From: Deltaproteobacteria bacterium GWA2_38_16
GTDB taxonomy: Bacteria; Bdellovibrionota; JACOXK01; 2-02-FULL-40-11
Reading direction: 5' to 3'
DNA: 64,000 nt
NCBI GenBank assembly: GCA_001797335.1
Contig: MGPE01000015.1
Span: 62,001-126,000, forward strand
The position numbers and the translations under genes were made by a program. Every line of letters begins with the position of its first letter. The first letter of the stretch is position 1. Under the pieces are notes generated by a model, which did no database searches, was not told the origin of the DNA, and saw only the letters and a list, made by a program, of their open reading frames with translations. Below are positions 44,221-52,268 of the stretch, in pieces.

Positions 44221-44719
44221 CTGTATTATCTTCTTCTTTTTTATTTTCTTTTTGGTAAGCCAGGTTGGGTTCTCTCAAGAAAAAATTCCACCTTTAAAAA
44301 AACGCCCACTCCCTCCGCGTCATAATCAGTGCCATCTATGCCATCTCAAAAAAGATAAATATTTTATTTCCAAAGCCAAACCCACTAGACGCGAACATAC
44401 CGACCGACACCTTCAACATGGAAAACTCAATATTTCTTGCCACCACTGCCATGACATTAATAACTCAAACTACTTAAGATCTTTTAGTCCTGAAGAACCA
44501 GCCAGTTTTGAAAATCCATCTCCTGTGTGCATTCGTTGCCATCGGGAGCGTTATCGGGATTGGAAGAAAGGAATGCATGGAAAACGCATAGGTGGTTGGG
44601 ACCCAAAATTACAAGAATGGTATAGTTGTATAGACTGTCACGATCCGCATTCTGTTAAATTTAAACCCATGAAAGCAGTGCCTCCTCCCAAGAGGCCTCG
44701 CTTTGGAAGGAGTCACTAA
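44213..44719 (+). CDS. Tetrahaem c-type cytochrome with PPPK-PxFGR tail (arm 1)
   Basis: A 168-residue secreted cytochrome: signal peptide of Phe-rich core (IIFFFFIFFLVSQVGFS), four CXXCH (CHLCH, CHHCH, CIRCH, CIDCH). The C-terminus is KAVPPPKRPRFGRSH. The same tail pattern ends the tetrahaem protein of the opposing arm. Overlaps neighbours on both sides (8 bases before, 1 base into nrfD), so it is tightly coupled to the membrane subunit. Confidence 0.9.
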   Translation: MNNCIIFFFFIFFLVSQVGFSQEKIPPLKKRPLPPRHNQCHLCHLKKDKYFISKAKPTRREHTDRHLQHGKLNISCHHCHDINNSNYLRSFSPEEPASFENPSPVCIRCHRERYRDWKKGMHGKRIGGWDPKLQEWYSCIDCHDPHSVKFKPMKAVPPPKRPRFGRSH

Positions 44720-45942
44720 TGGTTTCTTATATTCAATTTTGGATTCGGATGATCCTGTGGGCACTGAAGGGAAACACATCTTATTATTTATGGACAGGAT
44801 TTTTACTCTGCCTCATTGGTTTAGGGGCTAGCCATTATATGGTTCAATTCACCCAAGGGTTTATTGCTACCAACATTTCTCAACAAGTTAGTTGGGGATC
44901 CTATATTGCCAATTTTACCTATCTCGTAGGAGTCGCCGCTGCGGCCGTACTGCTTGTTTTTCCGTCGTATGTCTATCACAACAAAGCCATTAAGGAAGTG
45001 GTACTCTTAGGGGAATTACTTGCTGTTTCTGCTATTCTTATGTGCCTTTTATTTATTGGGGTTGATTTAGGACGTCCTGATCATTTCTGGCATATTATCC
45101 CTGTAATTGGAAAACTCAATTTCCCAACTTCTATTTTGGCCTGGGATGTGGTTGTTTTAAATATTTATCTCGTTTTAAACCTCTATGTGCCTGGCTATCT
45201 CCTTTATAAAAAATATGCAGGAAAACCTCCCACCGATAAAACCTACCTGCCATTTGTGTACGTCTCTATTATCTGGGCCATTAGTATTCACACGGTGACT
45301 GCCTTTTTATACGTCGGTCTCGGAGGACGACCCTATTGGAATGCGGCCATTTTAGCACCTCGATTTTTGGTGAGCGCATTTGCAGGGGGACCTGCCATTT
45401 TAATTTTAATTTTTAAAACGGTTAATTATTTTTCGGAATTTAAAATTCAAGAAGCTGTTTTTGAATATCTGAAAAAAGTATTCCTCTATGCTATGCTGGC
45501 CAACCTTTTTCTACTGGGATGCGAAGTCTATAAGGAATTTTATACACAAAGTCTTCATTTAGCATCGATGAGATATTTATTTTTTGGCTTACATGGACAT
45601 CACATGTTGGTTCCTTATATTTGGTCTGCACTGACGATGGAAGTCATTGCTATTATTATTCTTTTATTTCCAAGATTTAGAAATAATTGGAAATATTTAC
45701 GAGTGGGATGCGTCTTTGCCATTATTGGTATTTGGGTTGAAAAAGGCATGGGCCTTTTAATTCCTGGATTTATCCCTTCTTCTCTGGGCGATATTGTTGA
45801 ATACACCCCTTCTATTCATGAATTTTTTATTTGTCTTGGAATTTGGGCCTGCGGTGCCTTAGCCTATACGGTCATGGCAAAAATTTCTATCGCTATCCAG
45901 CTCGGGCACTTAAAAGAAGAAAATCAAAGGCATCCATTTTAA
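44719..45942 (+). CDS. nrfD: NrfD/PsrC-type membrane quinol oxidoreductase subunit
   Basis: A 407-residue protein with about ten spans. Family signatures are LGRPDHFWH in the first half, APRFLVSAFAGGPA, and EKGMGLLIPGFIPSSLGDIVEYTPS-x2-E, closest in pattern to DsrP/HybB/CbcU types. It moves electrons between the menaquinone pool and the Fe-S subunit encoded head-on from the other strand. Last gene of the + arm; its stop overlaps the Fe-S gene end by 4 bases. Confidence 0.9.
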   Translation: MVSYIQFWIRMILWALKGNTSYYLWTGFLLCLIGLGASHYMVQFTQGFIATNISQQVSWGSYIANFTYLVGVAAAAVLLVFPSYVYHNKAIKEVVLLGELLAVSAILMCLLFIGVDLGRPDHFWHIIPVIGKLNFPTSILAWDVVVLNIYLVLNLYVPGYLLYKKYAGKPPTDKTYLPFVYVSIIWAISIHTVTAFLYVGLGGRPYWNAAILAPRFLVSAFAGGPAILILIFKTVNYFSEFKIQEAVFEYLKKVFLYAMLANLFLLGCEVYKEFYTQSLHLASMRYLFFGLHGHHMLVPYIWSALTMEVIAIIILLFPRFRNNWKYLRVGCVFAIIGIWVEKGMGLLIPGFIPSSLGDIVEYTPSIHEFFICLGIWACGALAYTVMAKISIAIQLGHLKEENQRHPF

Positions 45943-46901
45943 TCATCGAAATAATAAAAGAAACTGGGGACTGTATTCAGTTCTTCTTTTAAGACAAAAG
46001 CTTTTTTATTTCTTAAAATCCGAGAGACTTCACTCTCAGGATCTAAAATATTTCCAAATTTCCTGGCTCCTGTCGGACACGCTTCTAAACAAGCAGGATA
46101 TTGGCCTTTTCGAGTCCGATGTAGACAAAACGTACATTTTTCCATTACCCCTCGTGGCCGAATCCGATTGCTTAAATACCCTTGGTTTGGGTTAATCTCT
46201 TCTTTTTTAATTTCAGGATCTGCTAAATTAAAATGTCTGGCCTCATACGGGCAAGCCACCTGACAATATCGGCATCCAATACACCAGTCATAATCAATGA
46301 CCACAATTCCATCAGGTTCTTTCCAAGTCGCCTGCACCGGGCAGGCTTTAACACAGGGCGGATTATCACACTGCATACACTGAGCCGGAAGATAAAATTT
46401 TCCGTCGTTAGGAACGGATTCTCCCTCGTAATACCGATTGGATTTTTCCAAATTAAAAGATCCACGCTCTAATTCTAAAACTTTAATATATTGAATTTGA
46501 GGACTTCGACTAAGATTATTTTCTTCAACGCACGCTTTCACACAATATCTAGAACCATTACAGGCAGACAAATTTAAACAATAGACAAATTTTACTCCTG
46601 GAATGGGCTGAGGATCAGAGACTTTCACCTCTACGCCATATTTTTTTTTAGTTTCACTTTCAATCCGAGCAAAAACCTTCTCTTTATCCCGAGGAGTCAT
46701 TTCTTTATAATGTTTTTGAAAAAATTTTTCCCAGGTATATCGGTCCGTAATATAAGGAGAGGGATGTAATACTTCTGAAGACGCCTTGGCCACTGCAGCC
46801 ACACCCCCTGTGGCTAGAGCACCTTTTAAAAAAGTACGGCGATTAACAGGCTTTTTTAACCGTTCTTCCAACAGTTTTTTAAGACGATCCGCCCAATCCA
46901 T
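45939..46901 (-). CDS. Four-cluster ferredoxin subunit with Tat signal (PsrB/HybA/CbcT type)
   Basis: A 320-residue periplasmic Fe-S protein. The Tat motif is NRRTFLKGALATGG. Four cluster regions: CLNLSACNGSRYCVKAC, CMQCDNPPCVKAC, CIGCRYCQVAC and CTFCLHRTRKGQYPACLEAC. It would receive or donate electrons between NrfD and the cytochromes. The start at MDWADRL has GGAG 9 bases upstream. Last gene of the - arm, facing nrfD tail to tail. Confidence 0.9.
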   Translation of the reverse strand: MDWADRLKKLLEERLKKPVNRRTFLKGALATGGVAAVAKASSEVLHPSPYITDRYTWEKFFQKHYKEMTPRDKEKVFARIESETKKKYGVEVKVSDPQPIPGVKFVYCLNLSACNGSRYCVKACVEENNLSRSPQIQYIKVLELERGSFNLEKSNRYYEGESVPNDGKFYLPAQCMQCDNPPCVKACPVQATWKEPDGIVVIDYDWCIGCRYCQVACPYEARHFNLADPEIKKEEINPNQGYLSNRIRPRGVMEKCTFCLHRTRKGQYPACLEACPTGARKFGNILDPESEVSRILRNKKAFVLKEELNTVPSFFYYFDD

Positions 46902-46902
46902 A

Positions 46903-47418
46903 CTAGTGTTCTCCTTTCTTCCTCCCAAATTTTGGAACTTTTGGAGGAGGAAATGCTTTCAGTTTTGGAAATTTAGGCATATGCGCTTTATGACAATCTG
47001 TGCAAATAGGTTTTATTTTTTGATTTTTCCAACTTCCTTCCAATCTCCCGTGAAGGCCTTGGTCCCATTCCCCCTTTTTTAATCCATGACATTGCCCACA
47101 AAGCAGAGGCACCTCTTCATACTGAATGGTCTGGCCATCTAAAAGCACAAGGGTATCTGGATTTTTATGCCCATGACACATAAAGCAATCCATCACTTCA
47201 GGCATGTGTTTAAATTCTATATCCTCATGAATACCTAAGCTTTTACGTGAAGTTCTGGGTTTAAGGGTCATGGCACTTAAAGAAGAAGGCTGATGGCAGC
47301 TGCTACAAGGATAAAACTGCATCTTGTCGATAGGAGAATGTGTAACCACGCTTGATTGAGCGTAGCACATAAAACTCACAAGATTCATCAAAAAAATGAT
47401 CTTGATCATTATTTCCAT
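46903..47418 (-). CDS. Tetrahaem c-type cytochrome with PPPK-PxFGR tail (arm 2)
   Basis: A 171-residue secreted cytochrome with four CXXCH (CSSCH, CFMCH, CGQCH, CTDCH). The end KAFPPPKVPKFGRKKGEH mirrors the tail of the + arm protein, so the two are probable paralogues. The start is set at the ATG of MEIMIKI, with GGGAG 8 bases upstream and a 10-base overlap with the preceding gene. Directly precedes the Fe-S subunit (1-base gap). Confidence 0.88.
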   Translation of the reverse strand: MEIMIKIIFLMNLVSFMCYAQSSVVTHSPIDKMQFYPCSSCHQPSSLSAMTLKPRTSRKSLGIHEDIEFKHMPEVMDCFMCHGHKNPDTLVLLDGQTIQYEEVPLLCGQCHGLKKGEWDQGLHGRLEGSWKNQKIKPICTDCHKAHMPKFPKLKAFPPPKVPKFGRKKGEH

Positions 47419-47942
47419 GGATGACACTCCCGGCAATTTTTTCGAAGCATTGGATCTGGATTTTTCTTTATAACCAATCCTTCCGGTAACAGAGGCTCTG
47501 GTTTGCTTATATGAAAGGAAGGGGAAGAAGGAGATTCTACCAAAGCAGCTTTTTCTAAAATAGCCCGATGGGGACGATGACAATCAATGCATAGAGCTTT
47601 CCCCCGATGCTCTACCACACCACTGTGAGGAAATGAATTGTGGCACAGAGCACATCGTCTGGGAATATCCGAATTTAAAACCATCTTTTCTTCTTTCACC
47701 CGATGGCATACTTTACATTCGGGATGTTCACTCAATACGACCGATTTTAAATTTAACTCTTTCCCTCCATGAGGGTCTAAACGCTCTAGCTCTGACTCCT
47801 TTACTTCCGAAACCACGTCATCCCCGCGTGAAACGCGAGAATCTATTTTTTTAATTTTTACTTTTTTACTTTTAGAGAATACCATAGGTGATATCCCCAT
47901 CGCTACACACAAAAAAGTAATCAGAATAACGTATCTCTTCAT
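47409..47942 (-). CDS. Tetrahaem c-type cytochrome
   Basis: A 177-residue secreted protein: signal peptide (RYVILITFLCVAMGISPMVFS), a basic linker and four CXXCH (CKVCH, CALCH, CIDCH, CRECH). The linker contains SRVSRGDDVV, encoded by a GTCATCCCCGCG-type repeat, between the signal peptide and the haem domain. Part of the - arm operon. Confidence 0.88.
   Translation of the reverse strand: MKRYVILITFLCVAMGISPMVFSKSKKVKIKKIDSRVSRGDDVVSEVKESELERLDPHGGKELNLKSVVLSEHPECKVCHRVKEEKMVLNSDIPRRCALCHNSFPHSGVVEHRGKALCIDCHRPHRAILEKAALVESPSSPSFHISKPEPLLPEGLVIKKNPDPMLRKNCRECHPWK
47817..47844. repeat. GTCATCCCCGCG repeat inside a cytochrome gene
   Basis: GTCATCCCCGCGTGAAACGC then GAGAATCT, with CGCGT/ACGCG arms. 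Translated in frame (on the minus strand) as DSRVSRGDD. Confidence 0.75.
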
Positions 47943-47956
47943 CTTAATTCCTCACC

Positions 47957-48241
47957 CTAATTTCCATTGGTCCCATGACACGTGCTACAAGAAGACTCCC
48001 CTTGTGCATCTACGGTTGGCTTTGCACTCGGAAAAAGGGCATGACCTATCCTATCCACTTCATGAATATTTGCCTTTATGTGGCAATAAAAACATTTGGT
48101 TTGACGAAACCCATGGGGATGGTTTTGTTGTGTCAAGGTTAAATCCCAATCCGGAGGAAGATGATAATCTTCATATTTCCTCTCAACTCCGCAGCCAAGC
48201 CACACAACCATCATGCCCATAACCAACATATATTTTTTCAT
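47957..48241 (-). CDS. Dihaem c-type cytochrome lipoprotein
   Basis: A 94-residue lipoprotein (lipobox VWLGC) with two CXXCH (CFYCH, CSTCH). HHPHG-like and GHALFP histidines may be distal ligands. The start is the ATG of MKKYMLV with GGAAGG upstream; it overlaps the preceding gene by 4 bases. Probably a small relay on a membrane surface. Confidence 0.85.
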   Translation of the reverse strand: MKKYMLVMGMMVVWLGCGVERKYEDYHLPPDWDLTLTQQNHPHGFRQTKCFYCHIKANIHEVDRIGHALFPSAKPTVDAQGESSCSTCHGTNGN

Positions 48242-48840
48242 CTCCGCACCTTCCCAAAATGACAATCATAACAAAAACTTCCATTCCGGTGACACGTCGT
48301 ACACGATTGCGGATTTAAACGAGCTTCAATCGAATGGTTTAATCTAAAATTGGCCCGATGCACGTTTGGATTCATCCGATCTAATTTCGTATGACATTGA
48401 TCGCAGGTTTGTTGGGTATGACATTTGGCACATTGATCCCGATCTATTTGAGCCATTTTGCCATGACGCTCTCGCCAAGAAATCAAATGATCTTTAGGTT
48501 TTAATACTTTGGCATTGGTATGACAAATGTTGCATTGATTGGGACGAGGAAAAGAAAGTTTTCCAAAATGACATTGATGGCACACTCCTTTTGGCCCTCT
48601 CGCAAAACTTTCTTCCACAGGACGCCCTAAGGGGCCTTTTTTTTCACTCTTTACTAAAAAATTGTGGCAATCAGTACAAGTAATTCCCAATTCATCAAAC
48701 TTTTTAATGTGATTTTTGTGAGAAAAAAGTGTCTTAAGAGGAAAAATAAGAGAAGATTCCGCCCTCTTTTCTTCTGCCCGAGAAAGAGCTGAAAGAAAAA
48801 AAATTAAAATAAAAATATTAATATAAATAATGCGATACAT
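48238..48840 (-). CDS. Heptahaem c-type cytochrome
   Basis: A 200-residue secreted protein with a signal peptide (IINIFILIFFLSALSRA-like core) and seven CXXCH (CTDCH, CHQCH, CNICH, CAKCH, CDQCH, CTTCH, CYDCH). It directly follows the beta-barrel gene with a 23-base overlap, so it may be the cytochrome seated in or under that barrel. The start is the ATG of MYRIIYI. Confidence 0.87.
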   Translation of the reverse strand: MYRIIYINIFILIFFLSALSRAEEKRAESSLIFPLKTLFSHKNHIKKFDELGITCTDCHNFLVKSEKKGPLGRPVEESFARGPKGVCHQCHFGKLSFPRPNQCNICHTNAKVLKPKDHLISWRERHGKMAQIDRDQCAKCHTQQTCDQCHTKLDRMNPNVHRANFRLNHSIEARLNPQSCTTCHRNGSFCYDCHFGKVRR

Positions 48841-50044
48841 AAGCAATGGCCCTGGCATCTAAATCAAATAAATGGTTTCTTTCTACCTCTGCAAACGTAG
48901 AGACTAATAACCGGGGATACAATCTAAATTCTAATCCACTTCTTCCATGATAAGCCCAGCTATTAATCCGATTAATTTTTTGGGTGTATGCAGCATCCGC
49001 TTCCCACCGAAGCGCTGCCCACCGACTTAAAGAATGTTTAAATACTCCCCCCCCATGTAAAATTTTTCCCCCGTAGGAATGAAGATATTGTGCCGTCGTA
49101 CTCGCACTATAGCGATCTTGGGTCCACGTAAAACTTATCCCTGCCTGCTCTGCTGATTCTCGTTTACTCTGGGAGGTATAGCGAATGCTTTTTCCTGATA
49201 CTTCTGTTTGAAATTCTCGGGTAGGACTCCAAGTAAGTGCTCCATTCCACGTTTTTTGATTGGTGAGTGAAAAGAGACGATATAAAAATTCCCCACTGCC
49301 AGGAGCCAACAAATTTCGTTTCTGGGAAAAATAGCTCACATCCATTCCAATGCTTTCAAAAGGATGAAACACCAAATCACCAATCCCTTGTTCTAAAGAA
49401 TTTTTTTCTAAATTCATTTCTCCTCGAAAAATAAGAGAGGGGGTCCAAAAAATATTGTCCCACGTCTTCATCCAGGAGGCCTGCCCCAAGTGAAGATTAT
49501 CGGTATTGGAGTGATTTAAAAAATATCCTGCTTTCCACTGCGCCCCTAAAAATTCTTGATGAATGGTTCCCCCATAGAGCTGATAATCTAAATCCAGTTT
49601 TCGTCTTTCTATAGATTCCAACGCACCCGCAGCAAGATTGATCCCTCCCGTTGAAGACCAATAGAGGGGGACCTGGATCCCATCAAACGCAGAAAGTTGA
49701 AATGTTTCAGAAAAAAGCTGTCTACCCAGTTGGATACGAGATTTTCGAAAGGGCGCATCTTCAAATCCTTGCGATAAGGGAATAGACCATGTTGCGCTAT
49801 AGACATAAAATTTCCAATAATCTTGAACCACATTGTTATTAACCCCAAAATTTAAAAGAAGTTCGGTAGCCCCCAGAGATTGCGTATAGTTCCAATAAAA
49901 ATAAGCTGGCACATGGCTTTCTTGTTCCGCATCTCGATAAAAACCACTTGAAGCGGTACTTTGAAGACTCACAAAAGCAAAGAGAGAAGGAGAGATAAAA
50001 CTCACCAGAAAACTTAAGAAAATTAAGTATTTAAACTTTTTCAT
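48818..50044 (-). CDS. Outer-membrane beta-barrel protein of a porin-cytochrome module
   Basis: A 408-residue protein: signal peptide (YLIFLSFLVSFISPSLFA), then alternating amphipathic strands rich in Tyr/Trp/Ser through the whole length, and a C-terminus ending SHYLY, an aromatic barrel end. No cysteines, as expected of an outer-membrane barrel. First gene of the - arm, followed by five cytochrome and Fe-S genes. By analogy to Geobacter porin-cytochrome complexes and MtrAB it could sheath a cytochrome; sequence kinship to those porins is not obvious by eye. Confidence 0.8.
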   Translation of the reverse strand: MKKFKYLIFLSFLVSFISPSLFAFVSLQSTASSGFYRDAEQESHVPAYFYWNYTQSLGATELLLNFGVNNNVVQDYWKFYVYSATWSIPLSQGFEDAPFRKSRIQLGRQLFSETFQLSAFDGIQVPLYWSSTGGINLAAGALESIERRKLDLDYQLYGGTIHQEFLGAQWKAGYFLNHSNTDNLHLGQASWMKTWDNIFWTPSLIFRGEMNLEKNSLEQGIGDLVFHPFESIGMDVSYFSQKRNLLAPGSGEFLYRLFSLTNQKTWNGALTWSPTREFQTEVSGKSIRYTSQSKRESAEQAGISFTWTQDRYSASTTAQYLHSYGGKILHGGGVFKHSLSRWAALRWEADAAYTQKINRINSWAYHGRSGLEFRLYPRLLVSTFAEVERNHLFDLDARAIAYVSHYLY

Positions 50045-50173
50045 TAAATTCTGCTAGTCTTATCATATACGTGGGATAAAAAACTGCTTCAAGTCATTTT
50101 TTAATAAAAAAATGAAAAGGGAAAAAACTATTTTACTTTTTCTTTATATTTCTAGTAAGATTCTGAGGATTAA

Positions 50174-50243
50174 GTCATCCTGAGCAAAGCGAAGGATCTC
50201 AGAGATTCTTCACTACGGGGCAAGCCCCTTCGTTCAGAATGAC
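50174..50243. repeat. REP-like palindromic repeat, family R1, extended copy
   Basis: Left arm GTCATCCTGAGCAAAGCGAA then GGATCT; right arm AGAGATTCTTCACTACGG... ending GTTCAGAATGAC, with an extra GGGGCAAGCCCC hairpin in the right arm. Lies directly before the ribosome site of the next gene. Confidence 0.85.
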
Positions 50244-50262
50244 AAAAAAGGAGAAAATTTTT

Positions 50263-50805
50263 ATGAATAAAAATATTATTATCGTCATTCTGGCTTTGAT
50301 TATTGCGGTAGGAGGAATTTTCATTTATAAAAAATGCACCCACCAGGGCTGCCATTTTTTCCATAAAACATCTGCTGTACAGGAACACGCAGGTCAAGAG
50401 CATGCTGGCCAAGAACACCCAGGAGCACCCTCTTCTTCTAAAGAATTTACAGCCAATGAAATTAAATCAACCATGACCTCTTATATTCAAGCACTTTCTC
50501 AAAACCATGGAGGAAGTTTTAAAATCATGGATGAAAAAACAAAACAAGCCCTCACCCTTAAATTTGTTAAAATTCATGATCCTGTTCGAAAAATTGAAGG
50601 AAAAGGATATTTTGCCTGTATTGATTTTGAAGTGGTGGGCACACCGGGGAAACTCTACGATTTAGATTTTTGGCTTAACCCTCAAGCCAATCAATTGGTT
50701 GTCACCGATACAAAGATCCACAAAGAACCAACCCTAGAAAAAGGACAGTGGGTTAAAAAAGAACGTTATACTTTTGTTAACGACAACCCCGTCGAAGTAA
50801 AATAA
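50263..50805 (+). CDS. Membrane-anchored periplasmic protein, unknown, with EHAGQ repeats
   Basis: A 180-residue protein with an N-terminal anchor (IIIVILALIIAVGGIFIY), then CTHQGCH (C-x4-C-H, possibly a single haem c or metal site), three EHAGQ-type repeats, and a C-terminal globular domain (about 55-180) of alternating beta strands. GGAG lies 9 bases before the ATG. Function unknown; location beside the cytochrome cluster is suggestive. Confidence 0.7.
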   Translation: MNKNIIIVILALIIAVGGIFIYKKCTHQGCHFFHKTSAVQEHAGQEHAGQEHPGAPSSSKEFTANEIKSTMTSYIQALSQNHGGSFKIMDEKTKQALTLKFVKIHDPVRKIEGKGYFACIDFEVVGTPGKLYDLDFWLNPQANQLVVTDTKIHKEPTLEKGQWVKKERYTFVNDNPVEVK

Positions 50806-50823
50806 TTAACAATATTAAATTAA

Positions 50824-51951
50824 CTACTCAACATTTTTATCTATAAGATGCCAATACGTTTCAGATAAAACATAATAGGAATCTTTTTTCCCCTGGCCTT
50901 GTCTTTTGATAAATCCTTCTTGAATCCATTTTGTAAGAAGGTCTCTGGCAGTTCTATCTTTGATATGAAAAAGAGAAGAGATATTTTTTGTTCTCACTTG
51001 TGGATGATGAGAAAAATAGGTCAGAACTTTTCTTTGCCTGGGGGTAATAGATTGAAGAAGCTTTATGTTTGCTTTGTTTTCTGGAAAAGAATATTTTTGG
51101 ATTGCTAATAAAGTCTTTTCTTTGATCTCCTCAAACACGATTGCAACTCCTTTTGAAAAGTAATCCAGCCATCGTGTAATGTTTGGGCTGGAATTTTCGT
51201 AATAATGTAAACCTTGACACTCATGAAGTGCGGCATAATACCCTTTAAGATCTTCTGAGTAATAATTTTCCAAGGAGTATAATTGCTTTAAATCATATTT
51301 TTCTCGATAGAGAAGAAATGTTGCCAAGGCTCTTGCCGTACGCCCATTTCCATCCATAAAAGGATGGATGGAAACCAATTGATAATGAGCAATCCCCGCT
51401 TTTAAAATGGGATGAGTGTCATTTTTTTGATTTAACCATTTTACCAATGATTTCATAAGGAGATGGACATCTTTGGATTCTGGAGGAAAATAAACAGCTT
51501 TGTTTGTTTGTGAATCATAGATAGCATTTTGAGCCTCACGATATTGGCCACGCAGCTTTCCTTCCACAATATCTTTCTGAATAAGGCCATGTATTACTTT
51601 AATCCACTGTTCACTGAAAGGAACTCTTGAGTGACACATGCGATATATCCATTCCAGACAGTGGTAATAATTTCTAACTTCTAGTTTATCGATTTGACGA
51701 GCAATAATATCTTTCCCTGTCAAAAGTTCTTTTGTTTGTTTAAGGGTTAAGCGATTTCCTTCAATTTTCGTAGAATAATGGGCCATTTTAAAAGAGGCTT
51801 CCTGACGAAACTCCTTTTCAAGGCTTAGGGGCAGTGTTAAAGTATCAACGATTTCTTTTGCCGCTTCTATCTTACCAAGATATTTGATGATTTGGGGAGT
51901 CATTTGAAAGAGAGGATCATAAGTCATAAATGAAGAGTCCTTGGGTTTCAT
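50824..51951 (-). CDS. Fic family protein (AMPylase) with winged-helix C-terminus (second)
   Basis: A 375-residue Fic protein. The inhibitory helix motif is STKIEGN near residue 55 (class II), the Fic core is HPFMDGNGRTAR (about 195-206), and a winged helix lies at 305-370 (RQRKVLTYFSHHP...GKKDSYYVL). Distinct from the Fic at 12 kb in N-terminal domain and sequence. Direct repeats in front of it suggest autoregulation. No strong ribosome site at the ATG; an ATG eight codons in is possible. Confidence 0.88.
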   Translation of the reverse strand: MKPKDSSFMTYDPLFQMTPQIIKYLGKIEAAKEIVDTLTLPLSLEKEFRQEASFKMAHYSTKIEGNRLTLKQTKELLTGKDIIARQIDKLEVRNYYHCLEWIYRMCHSRVPFSEQWIKVIHGLIQKDIVEGKLRGQYREAQNAIYDSQTNKAVYFPPESKDVHLLMKSLVKWLNQKNDTHPILKAGIAHYQLVSIHPFMDGNGRTARALATFLLYREKYDLKQLYSLENYYSEDLKGYYAALHECQGLHYYENSSPNITRWLDYFSKGVAIVFEEIKEKTLLAIQKYSFPENKANIKLLQSITPRQRKVLTYFSHHPQVRTKNISSLFHIKDRTARDLLTKWIQEGFIKRQGQGKKDSYYVLSETYWHLIDKNVE

Positions 51952-51956
51952 GGTGC

Positions 51957-51990
51957 TTATAAACCGCCGTTAAATAGCCGATAAACCGCC
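51957..51990. promoter_or_regulatory. Phased direct repeats upstream of the second Fic gene
   Basis: ATAAACCGCC occurs at 51959-51968 and 51981-51990, exactly 22 bases apart, with a degenerate TTAAATAGCC between them. A period of 11 bases puts all three on one face of the helix. Likely an operator for the winged-helix domain of the Fic protein. Confidence 0.5.
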
Positions 51991-52067
51991 TTTAGTATAA
52001 CTAAGTTTTATTAGGATAGCCAACATTAAATAAATGAAAAGTAAAAAACGAGGCCACAAAGGTCATT

Positions 52068-52089
52068 TGGTTGCGGGGGTAGGATTTGA
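52068..52089 (-). repeat. Second copy of the tRNA-fMet 3' end, with encoded CCA
   Basis: Read on the minus strand this is TCAAATCCTACCCCCGCAA followed by CCA. The first 19 bases are identical to the 3' end of the tRNA-fMet gene 158 bases away (52229-52247), which lacks CCA. It looks like the original 3' end displaced by an insertion. The 139 bases between contain hairpins (AAAATCGC/GCGATTTT, ACCTGC/GCAGGT) and no gene. Confidence 0.6.
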
Positions 52090-52196
52090 CTTACGGTCAA
52101 AATCGCTTTGCGATTTTGCCTCCAGTCGGGGCTCGCTCGCACCTGCTAAAGCAGGTAGCCGCTCAGCTGCGCCATTCAAATCACCCCTTTTGTCGC

Positions 52197-52217
52197 AAAT
52201 AGTCCACTGGACTATTT
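52197..52217. terminator. Perfect hairpin downstream of tRNA-fMet
   Basis: AAATAGTCCA-C-TGGACTATTT, a 10-bp stem with one base between, 12 bases past the tRNA 3' end. It has no clear run of U after it, so it could be a terminator or processing signal. Confidence 0.4.
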
Positions 52218-52268
52218 ACTTAATAAAATTGCGGGGGTAGGATTTGAACCTACGACCTCCGGGTTATG

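Noticed and set aside
50170-50418. 82-residue minus-strand frame near the R1 repeat
   Set aside because: Its end is the repeat read in translation, and it lies antisense to a gene with a good ribosome site.
52034-52240. 68-residue plus-strand frame upstream of the tRNA gene
   Set aside because: It runs through hairpins, the duplicated tRNA end and part of the insertion; no ribosome site and no protein-like pattern. Spurious.
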